Assembly (NCBI GenBank): GCA_014191535.1
Contig: BJHC01000011.1
Coordinates: forward strand, 1-14,064
DNA: 14,064 bases
Direction of reading: 5' to 3'
Origin: Cyanobium sp.
GTDB taxonomy: Bacteria; Cyanobacteriota; Cyanobacteriia; PCC-6307; Cyanobiaceae
Each line of letters starts with the position of its first letter. Position 1 is the stretch's first letter. The position numbers and the translations under genes were made by a program. The notes beneath the pieces were generated by a model. That model was not told where the DNA came from. It did no database searches and saw only the letters and a list, made by a program, of their open reading frames with translations. This document shows positions 1 through 6,558 of this stretch, one piece after another.

Positions 1-362
1 GTGGCCACCACCAGGGCCAGCACCAGCCCACGCCCCGCAAACCGCATGCGGGCCAGGAGATAGGCCGCCAGGGAGCAGAACAGCAGGTTGGCCAGCACCG
101 CCAGGCCACTCACCACCGTGCTGTTGAGCAGGTACGCCACCATCGGGTTGTCGTTGAACAACCGCCGGTAGGCATCCAGGCTCGGTTGGCTCGGCAGCAG
201 CGCCGGCGGCATCGTGAAGATGTCCTCGGCGGGGCCCTTGAGTGAGGTGCTCACCAGCCAGAACAGCGGCACCAGCATCGCCAGGGCGATCAGCAACAGC
301 AGCGCCAGCTGCAACGCACTGGCGGCCAGGCTGCGGGAACGGCCGCTGATCGGCTCAGCCAT
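1..362 (-). CDS. Carbohydrate ABC transporter permease, MalG-like (partial, N-terminal 120 residues)
   Basis: Reading leftwards from ATG at 362-360, the frame stays open to the window edge, so only the N-terminal 120 codons are present and the 3' end lies outside. The protein begins [12 protein letters not shown], followed by a strongly hydrophobic helix at about residues 15-36. A periplasmic-type stretch (VSTSLKGPAEDIF...PSLDAYRRLF) follows, and then a second hydrophobic region starting with the N-S-T-V-V-S-G segment and reaching A-Y-L-L-A-R-M-R-F. This order is typical of MalG/UgpE-type inner-membrane permeases that pair with a second permease, a binding protein and an ATPase for sugar uptake. 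The EAA cytoplasmic loop that would clinch the family is beyond the edge. The start codon shares one base with the leuA stop (TGATG), suggesting translational coupling. The substrate cannot be told; uptake of a compatible solute or sugar is an inference. Confidence 0.82.
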   Translation of the reverse strand, partial: MAEPISGRSRSLAASALQLALLLLIALAMLVPLFWLVSTSLKGPAEDIFTMPPALLPSQPSLDAYRRLFNDNPMVAYLLNSTVVSGLAVLANLLFCSLAAYLLARMRFAGRGLVLALVVA

Positions 363-2002
363 CAGAGGCGGGGGCGATCGGCCGGGGTCAGATCCCCCAC
401 CGGCAAGGGTGCCTTCTGGGGGTGCAGGGGGGAGCGCTGGCTGCCGGCCACCAGGCGATTGAGGGCATTCACGAACGCCTGGGCCGCGGCCACCACGATG
501 TCGGTGTCCGCCGCATGGCCGGAATACAACACCCCATCGGCCCGCAGACGGATGGTGACCTCCCCCATGGCATCGATGCCTTCCGTCACCGACTTCACCG
601 AGAACTCCACCAGCTCGTTGGGCACCCGCGCCAGCTGGTTGAGGGCCTGGCACACCGCATCCACTGGACCGGTGCCGATGGAGGCCTGGGTGAGTTCAGC
701 CCCATCGCTGTTCAGCAGGGTGACGGTGGCGGTGGGCTGCAGGTTGGTGCCGGTGCTCACCTGCACCAGCTTGAGGCTGTAGCGGGCCTGGGCCTGCTGC
801 TGCACCTGCTCGCTGACGATCGCCTCCAGGTCACGGTCGGAGATCTCCCGCTTGCGGTCCGCCAGCTCCTTGAAGCGGGCGAAGGCGTCGTCGAGGTCGT
901 CGCGCTCGAGGGTGTAGCCCAGCTCCTCCAACCGCGCCCGGAAGGCGCTGCGGCCGCTCAACTTGCCCAAGGAGATGCGGTTGTCCGCCAGGCCGATGGT
1001 GCGGGCGTCGATGATCTCGTAGGTGAGGCGGTTTTTGAGCACGCCGTCCTGGTGGATGCCGCTCTCGTGGGCGAAGGCATTGGCCCCCACAATCGCCTTG
1101 TTGGGCTGCACCGCCATGCCCGTGAGGTTGCTCACCAGGCGCGAGGTTTTGTAGATCTCCTCGGTGCGCACACCGGTGAGCGGCTCGGTGCTGTCGGCGG
1201 ACCGCCCCAGGAAGGGGTTGAAGTAGCTGCGGCGCACGTGCAGGGCCATCACCAGCTCCTCGAGGGAGGCGTTGCCGGCCCGTTCACCGATGCCGTTGAT
1301 GGTGCACTCCAACTGGCGGGCGCCGTTCTTCACCGCCTCCAGGAAATTGGCCACCGCCAGGCCCAGGTCGTTGTGGCCGTGCACGGAGATCACCGCCTGG
1401 TCGATGTTGGGCACATGGCGGTTGATGCCGTCGATCAGGGCGCCGAATTCCGCTGGGGTGGTGTAGCCCACCGTGTCGGGGATGTTGATGGTGGTGGCCC
1501 CGGCGGCGATGGCCGCCTCGATCACCTGATACATGAACTCCGGGTCGGAGCGGCCGGCGTCCTCACAGGAGAACTCCACGTCCTCCACCAGGGAGCGGGC
1601 ATAGGCCACCATCTCGCCGGCGATCTGCAGCACCTCGGCGCGGCTCTTGCGCAGCTTGTGCTCCAGGTGGATGTCGCTGGTGGCGATGAAGGTGTGGATG
1701 CGCTTGCGGGCGGCGGGCTCCACCGCCTCGGCACAGGCCTTGATGTCGCCCCGGGCCGCCCGGGCCAAGCCACAGATCACCGGACCATCGGCGCTGCCCA
1801 CGCTGGCGGCGATGCGCTGCACGGCGTTGAAATCCCCGGGGCTGGCGAAGGGGAACCCGGCCTCGATGATGTCCACCCCCAGGCGCGCCAGCTGCTGGGC
1901 GATCGCCAGCTTCTCCTCCAGGTTGAGGCTGGCGCCAGGGGATTGCTCCCCATCGCGCAGGGTGGTGTCAAAAATCAGTACCCGGCCGGGGTCGCGGGCC
2001 AT
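362..2002 (-). CDS. leuA: 2-isopropylmalate synthase
   Basis: Catalyses the first committed step of leucine synthesis, condensing acetyl-CoA with 2-oxoisovalerate in the cytoplasm. The 546-residue product has the full bacterial LeuA layout. The TIM barrel opens with [13 protein letters not shown] (residues 11-23), which supplies a metal-binding Asp12 and catalytic Arg16. The metal ligands recur in SVHGHNDLG (His208, His210), followed by the [14 protein letters not shown] signature near residue 236. The last roughly 150 residues match the regulatory LeuA dimerisation domain, where leucine binds for feedback inhibition in this family. The ATG at 2002 gives the expected N-terminus just before the first barrel strand, so I prefer it; no strong Shine-Dalgarno precedes it. 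It lies 39 bases after the NYN gene on the same strand, and its stop overlaps the permease start, so the three may be co-transcribed. Length and motifs are normal. Confidence 0.97.
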   Translation of the reverse strand: MARDPGRVLIFDTTLRDGEQSPGASLNLEEKLAIAQQLARLGVDIIEAGFPFASPGDFNAVQRIAASVGSADGPVICGLARAARGDIKACAEAVEPAARKRIHTFIATSDIHLEHKLRKSRAEVLQIAGEMVAYARSLVEDVEFSCEDAGRSDPEFMYQVIEAAIAAGATTINIPDTVGYTTPAEFGALIDGINRHVPNIDQAVISVHGHNDLGLAVANFLEAVKNGARQLECTINGIGERAGNASLEELVMALHVRRSYFNPFLGRSADSTEPLTGVRTEEIYKTSRLVSNLTGMAVQPNKAIVGANAFAHESGIHQDGVLKNRLTYEIIDARTIGLADNRISLGKLSGRSAFRARLEELGYTLERDDLDDAFARFKELADRKREISDRDLEAIVSEQVQQQAQARYSLKLVQVSTGTNLQPTATVTLLNSDGAELTQASIGTGPVDAVCQALNQLARVPNELVEFSVKSVTEGIDAMGEVTIRLRADGVLYSGHAADTDIVVAAAQAFVNALNRLVAGSQRSPLHPQKAPLPVGDLTPADRPRL

Positions 2003-2041
2003 GGCGAGTTCAACGCGGAGTGGTTATGAGTTAGAGCCAGT

Positions 2042-2557
2042 CTAAGGCTGGGCCTGGCCGTCGGCCTTCTCCAGGGCGGGGCGCAGGTCGTTGAGATCCA
2101 CGAAGCGGTCGGCGGCGTTGCGCAGCTCCCGCGGCACCATCCCATCGGTGCTCATCAGCACCACCTTCACCCCCTTGATGCGCAGCACCTCCAGCAGGCG
2201 CTCCAGATCACGGCTGCCGCTGAGCAGCCACAGCTCATCAATGCGGTGGGCAATGGCCAGCAGGTCGATGGCGATCTCCACATCGAGATTGGCCCGGCCG
2301 TACTGGCGCTGATCCGGATCCTGACCAAACTCCCGCAGCGGCTTGGCGCGCACCGTGTAGCCCAGGCTGGTGAGGGCATCGCGGAAGGGCCGCTGGTCGG
2401 TGGGGTCCTTGAGGCCGGTGTACCAGAAGGCGCCGGCGATGTCGGCACCGGGCCGGGAGGCGGCATGGGCCAGCAGCCGGCGCGGATCGAAGAACCAGCC
2501 CAGCTTCTGCTGCACGTAAAACATGCTGTGGCCGTCCACCGCCAGTGCCAGCTCCAT
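2042..2557 (-). CDS. NYN-domain (LabA/DUF88-like, PIN-fold) protein
   Basis: A 171-residue protein resembling the NYN family, metal-dependent PIN-fold ribonucleases that include cyanobacterial LabA/LabA-like proteins. Visible elements in order are: AVDGHSMFY (Asp8) on the first strand; a central block NLDVEIAIDLL with Asp92 and Asp98, equivalent to the canonical K-G-x-D-V segment; SGSRDLERLL (Asp117), equivalent to the canonical S-G-D-x-D loop; and a final strand GVKVVLMST. Two positions that are usually polar or acidic differ: Ser11 where the family usually has Asn, and Ser115 where SGDxD usually has Asp. Catalytic competence is therefore uncertain. The ATG at 2557 is preceded by GGGAGCGAGG, a plausible ribosome-binding site. 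It reads towards leuA with a 39-base gap and is divergent from the GH57 gene. The RNA target and biological role are unknown. Confidence 0.82.
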   Translation of the reverse strand: MELALAVDGHSMFYVQQKLGWFFDPRRLLAHAASRPGADIAGAFWYTGLKDPTDQRPFRDALTSLGYTVRAKPLREFGQDPDQRQYGRANLDVEIAIDLLAIAHRIDELWLLSGSRDLERLLEVLRIKGVKVVLMSTDGMVPRELRNAADRFVDLNDLRPALEKADGQAQP

Positions 2558-2623
2558 CGCCTCGCTCCCGTTGGCCCGAGCCTAGAAGCTGCGCCTAGAG
2601 TCGCCCCACTGCGAGCCGAGCCC
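2558..2623. promoter_or_regulatory. Divergent intergenic region between NYN and GH57 genes
   Basis: This 66-base spacer must hold the promoters for both directions. It contains a direct repeat GCCTAGA at 2580-2586 and 2593-2599, with start-to-start spacing of 13 bases. On the plus strand TAGAGT (2596-2601) is a weak -10 candidate, with TTGGCC (2571-2576) as a poor -35 at 19 bases. On the minus strand GGGAGCGAGG precedes the NYN start. No hexamer is convincing; the region is assigned by gene orientation. Confidence 0.35.
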
Positions 2624-4207
2624 TTGGCCACCGGCGACCTGGCGCTGGTCCTGCACGCGCACCTCCCTTACGTGCACTCCAGTGAGCCCGGCTCCCTGGA
2701 GGAGGACTGGTACTTCCAGGCTCTACTCGAGTGCTACCTGCCCCTGCTGGAGGTGCTCGAGGGCGCCGCGGCCGATCCGCTGCAGCGGCCGCGGCTGAGC
2801 ATGGGGCTCTCCCCCACCCTGCTGTCGCTGCTCAGCAACGCCGAGCTGAGTGCGCGCTTCGGCCCCTGGCTGGCGGTGCGCCAGGAGCTGTTGCTCCAGG
2901 CCCCGGCGGGCCACGCCAACGCCGCCGCCAACGTGGCCCAGCTGCTGAGCCGCGCCAGCCACGCCTGGCAACGCTGCGGCGGCGACCTGTTGCCGCGCTT
3001 TCAGCGGTTGCAACAGGCCGGGGTTCTGGATCTGCTCACCTGCGCCGCCACCCACGGCTACCTGCCGCTGCTGCGCGACTCCCCGGAGGCGGTGCGGGCC
3101 CAGCTGCTCACGGCCGTGCGGGAGCACCAGCGGTTGCTGGGGGTGCGCCCCCAGGGGATCTGGCTGCCGGAATGCGCCTTCTACGAAGGGTTGGATCGGC
3201 TGCTGGTGAGCTGCGGCCTGCGCTACGCCATCCTCGACGCCCACGGCCTGCTGCATGGCCAACCGCGGCCCCGTTATGGGGTGTATGCCCCCGTGTGCAC
3301 CCCGGCGGGCATGGCCTTCTTCGGCCGCGACAGTGAGTCCACCCTGCCGGTGTGGAGTGCCCGCGACGGCTACCCCGGCGACGCCAGTTACCGCGAATTC
3401 CACCGCGACCTGGGCTGGGATCTGCCCGCCGGCGAATTGGAGCAACGCGGCATCCCCTGCCCGCGGCCCCTGGGGCTGAAGCTGCACCGGGTGTCGGGAC
3501 GCGACTGCAGCCTCGACGCCAAGCAGCCCTACGAGCCGGGCGAAGCCCAGGCCCGCGTGCGGCGCGATGGCCTGCATTACCTGCAGGGCCGCGCCCAGCA
3601 CCTGCAGCGGCTGCAGGGGGCCATGGACCGCCGCCCCCTGCTGGTGGCCCCCTTCGATGCGGAGCTGTTCGGCCACTGGTGGTACGAGGGGCCGCAGTTT
3701 CTGGGCGAACTGTTCCGCCAGGCCCCGGACCAGGGGGTTGCGTTGGTGACCCTCAAGGAAACCCTGAGCCGCGGCGATGCGCTGCAGCTCTGCCAGCCCT
3801 CCCCCTCCAGCTGGGGGCAGGGGGGCTATCACAACTACTGGCTCAACGACAGCAATGCCTGGGTGATTCCGGAGTGGAACCGCGCCTCCCGGGCGATGGT
3901 GGAGCGGGTGAGCCGCGGTGTGGGCAGCGAAGCGGCCCGGGAGCTGCTGGATCAGGCCGGCCGCGAACTGCTGCTGGCCCAAAGCTCCGACTGGAGCTTC
4001 ATCCTGCGGGCCGGCACCACCACGGATCTGGCCCGGGAGCGCATCCAACGGCACCTGGGGCGGTTCTGGACGCTGCTGCAGGCCATCGACGGCAGCGAGC
4101 CGCTGCCGGAGGGCTGGCTGGAGGAGGTGCGGCGGGAGGATGCCCTGTTCCCCTTGCTGAATGCGGCGGATTGGACCCGCCTGCCGGCAGCGCCTCCGCC
4201 CCCATGA
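2624..4207 (+). CDS. Glycoside hydrolase family 57 protein, 1,4-alpha-glucan branching-enzyme-like (DUF1957)
   Basis: Predicted cytoplasmic alpha-glucan-active enzyme of the GH57 branching-enzyme subgroup. The frame is open further upstream, but conserved sequence begins at GDLALVLHAHLPYV, so I start at TTG 2624 (M-A-T-G-D-L), giving 527 residues. From that start the GH57 nucleophile motif GIWLPECAFYEG places Glu183, the same number I recall for the Thermococcus TK1436 branching enzyme, which supports the choice. The acid/base Asp is Asp345 in PFDAELFGHWWYEG. Other family blocks are LTCAATHGYLPLL, the RDSESTLPVWSARDGYPGD region, and the C-terminal helical part including SDWSFILRAGTT. Its stop overlaps the next gene's ATG (ATGA), so the two are probably translated together. 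A glycogen branching or remodelling role is likely; amylase or transferase activity is not excluded. Confidence 0.9.
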   Translation: MATGDLALVLHAHLPYVHSSEPGSLEEDWYFQALLECYLPLLEVLEGAAADPLQRPRLSMGLSPTLLSLLSNAELSARFGPWLAVRQELLLQAPAGHANAAANVAQLLSRASHAWQRCGGDLLPRFQRLQQAGVLDLLTCAATHGYLPLLRDSPEAVRAQLLTAVREHQRLLGVRPQGIWLPECAFYEGLDRLLVSCGLRYAILDAHGLLHGQPRPRYGVYAPVCTPAGMAFFGRDSESTLPVWSARDGYPGDASYREFHRDLGWDLPAGELEQRGIPCPRPLGLKLHRVSGRDCSLDAKQPYEPGEAQARVRRDGLHYLQGRAQHLQRLQGAMDRRPLLVAPFDAELFGHWWYEGPQFLGELFRQAPDQGVALVTLKETLSRGDALQLCQPSPSSWGQGGYHNYWLNDSNAWVIPEWNRASRAMVERVSRGVGSEAARELLDQAGRELLLAQSSDWSFILRAGTTTDLARERIQRHLGRFWTLLQAIDGSEPLPEGWLEEVRREDALFPLLNAADWTRLPAAPPPP

Positions 4208-5235
4208 CAACGCTGCCGCTGCCCCGGGCCCTCACCCCGCAGGAGCAGACGCACCTGCTGGAGGGCGCCCTGCCGGCGCCGCAGGGATTTGAACGCAACC
4301 TGGCCAGCCGCGGCCAAGCCGCGCCCACCCGCAGCCCCCTGCGGGTGCTGCAGCTCAACCTGGGCCGGCTGTGCAACATGCGCTGCAGCCACTGCCATGT
4401 GGATGCGGGCCCCCACCAGGGCCACACCCTGATGCCCGACGCCGTGGTGGAGCAGTGCATCGCCGCCCTCGAGCGGCTGCAACCGGCGGTGTTGGATCTC
4501 ACCGGCGGCGCCCCCGAACTGCACCCGCGCTTCCGGGATCTGGTGCTGGCGGCCCGGCGGCAGGGCTGCCAGGTGATCGACCGCTGCAACCTCACGGTGC
4601 TGCTGCTGCCGGCCCTCCAGGATCTGGCCCCCTTCCTGGCGGAGCAGGGCGTGGAGATCGTGGCCAGCCTGCCCCAGCCCGAGGCCGAGGCCACCGATGC
4701 GCAGCGGGGCGACGGCACCTGGGGGGCCTCGATCGAGGCCCTGCGGCTGCTGAACCGGTTGGGTTACGGCCAGGGGGATCCCAGCCGGCAGCTCACCTTG
4801 ATGAGCAACCCGGCGGGCACCCAGCTGCAACAGCTCACCGCCTGCGATCAACGGCGCTGGGCCGAGCGGCTGCAGGAGCTGGCGGGGGTGCAGTTCGATC
4901 GATTGATCGGGCTCAACAACATGCCGATCGCCCGCTTCCTGCAGCAGCTGCAACACGATGGCCATGTGAACTGCTACCTGGCGCTGCTGGAGCGGTCGTT
5001 CAACCCCGCAGCCCTCGATGGCCTGATGTGCCGCGACACCCTTTCAGTGGCACCGAACGGGCAGCTCTACGACTGCGACTTCAACCAGATGCTGGAGCTG
5101 CCGCTGGCCCATGGCACCAGCATCGCGACGATCAGCCGCGCACAGCTCCTCGGTGGAGCCATCCGCTGGGGCAACCACTGCTACGGCTGCACCGCCGGCC
5201 AGGGCAGCTCCTGCAGCGGCGCCACCACGGCCTAG
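4204..5235 (+). CDS. arsS: ArsS-like radical SAM/Cys-rich protein (arsenosugar biosynthesis family)
   Basis: A 343-residue radical SAM enzyme. The N-terminal cluster motif CNMRCSHCHVDAGP supplies Cys57, Cys61 and Cys64 (CX3CX2C) for the 4Fe-4S cluster, followed by the SAM-contacting TGGAPEL element. The C-terminal half has the extra cysteines of the Cys-rich family: Cys276 in CRDTLSVAPNG, Cys291 in YDCDFNQML, and Cys326/Cys329/Cys337 in CYGCTAGQGSSC, probably holding an auxiliary cluster. This pattern matches the family named ArsS, which attaches the 5'-deoxyadenosyl group to dimethylarsenite made by ArsM during arsenosugar formation. The domain call is firm. The arsenic role is inferred from family naming, because no ArsM or other arsenic gene lies in the window and the partner gene is a GH57 enzyme. 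ATG 4204 overlaps the GH57 stop by four bases. It converges on crtL with 10 bases between. Confidence 0.88.
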   Translation: MTTLPLPRALTPQEQTHLLEGALPAPQGFERNLASRGQAAPTRSPLRVLQLNLGRLCNMRCSHCHVDAGPHQGHTLMPDAVVEQCIAALERLQPAVLDLTGGAPELHPRFRDLVLAARRQGCQVIDRCNLTVLLLPALQDLAPFLAEQGVEIVASLPQPEAEATDAQRGDGTWGASIEALRLLNRLGYGQGDPSRQLTLMSNPAGTQLQQLTACDQRRWAERLQELAGVQFDRLIGLNNMPIARFLQQLQHDGHVNCYLALLERSFNPAALDGLMCRDTLSVAPNGQLYDCDFNQMLELPLAHGTSIATISRAQLLGGAIRWGNHCYGCTAGQGSSCSGATTA

Positions 5236-5245
5236 GCCTGCGCCC

Positions 5246-6520
5246 TCAGCCCCCCACCGGCCACAGCAACCGCAGGCCCAAACGCAACTCACGGCCCCGC
5301 ATGCCGATCAACCCCCAGCGCACCGACCAAGGGGCCCGCACGAACAGCTGCAGCATCGCCAGCAGCAACTGCGGCAGGGGGAGGGTGTTCGCCAGAAAGC
5401 CGATCCACAGGGGATCCGGCAGGGCAAAGAAGGTGGCGAAGAACGCCCGCAGCTGGGCCTCCTGAAAGCGCATCAACTTCTCCAGCCCGAATTGATAGAG
5501 GGCGTGTTTGCGCCGCAGCTCCCGGGGCCAGAGGGCCCGCCAGCCGCTAGCGGCCACCGCCGCACTGGAGGCCTGGGGATCCGCCAGGGCCGCCGCCACC
5601 GCCTGGGCCACCGCCGGCGCCCGCCGCAGCAACGCGCCCACCATGTAGCCCGAAGCGGGATGCACCATCGAGGCGGCCCCACCGAAACCCAGCACCGGCT
5701 GGTGCAGGTCCGGCAGCGGCAGATTCATCGGGAACAGGCAAAACTCCTCGTGCTCCACCTCCAGCACCTGGATGCCGCGGTGGGCCAGGCGCTGCTGCAG
5801 GCGCCGCTGCAGCACGTCGTAGGCCACGGGGGGCGCCAGGGCCAGGGAGGTTTCCTCCACGAAAAACCGGCCATCCCCCAGATCCATGGCATAGAGAAAG
5901 GTGGGGGGCTCCAGGCGCTGCTCCGGGCTGAGGTGATCGCAGCGGTAATCCATCAGCACGAACTGGCCCGGCTGCACCGGCGGTGCTGAAAAACGGCCGA
6001 TCACGCCGTAGGCCGCCTGGCCCGCCACCGGCCCCTCATCGGGGCGCTGCACCAGCACGGGTTGATGCCCCGTGGCATCCACCACCAGCCGGGCCTGGTG
6101 GGTTGAGCCCTCACGGGTTTGCAGTGCGGTGAGCCCCTCCGCCTCCAGCACGTGCAGGGCCGTCGCCGTGCCCTGCAGCAGTTCCACCCCGCCGCGCTCC
6201 AGGGCCGCAAGCCAATGGCTCTGCAGGGCCTGCCGATTGAACAGGCCGTAGTCACGGCGATGGGGAGTTGGCTGGTTGGCGGGGCTGTTGGGGTCGACAG
6301 CACCGGCACCGAAGTAGCTGACGCAATCACTCCAGCGGTGTTCCAGCAGCGGCCCCAGCCCAAGGGCATCCAGCTCCTCACCCCAGATGCCGTAGGTGTT
6401 GGGCCAGGGCTGCCGCAGATCATGGGCTGCCAGCAACGCCACGCTGAGCCCCTGATCCGCCAGGGCCGCCGCCATGCAGAGGGCGGCAGGCCCACCCCCC
6501 AGCACCAGCACATCCGACAT
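5246..6520 (-). CDS. crtL: Lycopene cyclase, CrtL type (probably beta-cyclase)
   Basis: Cyclises the ends of lycopene to form beta-carotene (or alpha-type rings), feeding the carotenoids of cyanobacterial photosystems; acts at the thylakoid or cytoplasmic membrane. The 424-residue protein opens with a dinucleotide-binding site VLVLGGGPAALCMA (Gly8-Gly10), then PWPNTYGIWGEE, a hallmark of plant and cyanobacterial CrtL. Further family blocks are LVVDATGHQPVL, FLYAMDLGDGRFFVEETSL and GGAASMVHPASGYMVG. CrtL enzymes use the flavin in reduced form without net redox change. Picocyanobacteria often carry two paralogues, CrtL-b and CrtL-e; I favour beta, but the sequence alone does not let me separate them firmly. 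ATG 6520 lies just before the first strand of the nucleotide-binding fold. It follows gyrA by 38 bases on the same strand with no terminator seen between, so co-transcription is likely. Confidence 0.93.
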   Translation of the reverse strand: MSDVLVLGGGPAALCMAAALADQGLSVALLAAHDLRQPWPNTYGIWGEELDALGLGPLLEHRWSDCVSYFGAGAVDPNSPANQPTPHRRDYGLFNRQALQSHWLAALERGGVELLQGTATALHVLEAEGLTALQTREGSTHQARLVVDATGHQPVLVQRPDEGPVAGQAAYGVIGRFSAPPVQPGQFVLMDYRCDHLSPEQRLEPPTFLYAMDLGDGRFFVEETSLALAPPVAYDVLQRRLQQRLAHRGIQVLEVEHEEFCLFPMNLPLPDLHQPVLGFGGAASMVHPASGYMVGALLRRAPAVAQAVAAALADPQASSAAVAASGWRALWPRELRRKHALYQFGLEKLMRFQEAQLRAFFATFFALPDPLWIGFLANTLPLPQLLLAMLQLFVRAPWSVRWGLIGMRGRELRLGLRLLWPVGG

Positions 6521-6558
6521 CAGAGCGTCATCCCAGGGGGCGCCTTGGCCAGGAAGCC

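Noticed and set aside
422..2029. Long plus-strand open frame (535 codons) opposite leuA
   Set aside because: leuA has full family motifs; this frame is rich in His, Gln, Gly and Leu with no recognisable domain, as expected from the complement of GC-rich codons.
3352..4203. In-frame extension upstream of the radical SAM gene
   Set aside because: It would overlap most of the GH57 gene in another frame and is Arg/Ala/Gly/Pro-rich; ATG 4204 gives the normal family N-terminus.
2723..4210. Long minus-strand open frame opposite the GH57 gene
   Set aside because: GH57 catalytic motifs are on the plus strand; the antisense product is Gln/Ala/Gly/Pro-rich with no motif.
5236..5245. Bidirectional terminator between the converging radical SAM gene and crtL
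   Set aside because: Only 10 bases separate the stops and no stem with a T-run is visible there.
6520..6531. Three-codon leader ATG ACG CTC TGA overlapping the crtL start as TGATG
   Set aside because: Too short to distinguish from chance; no conservation information available.
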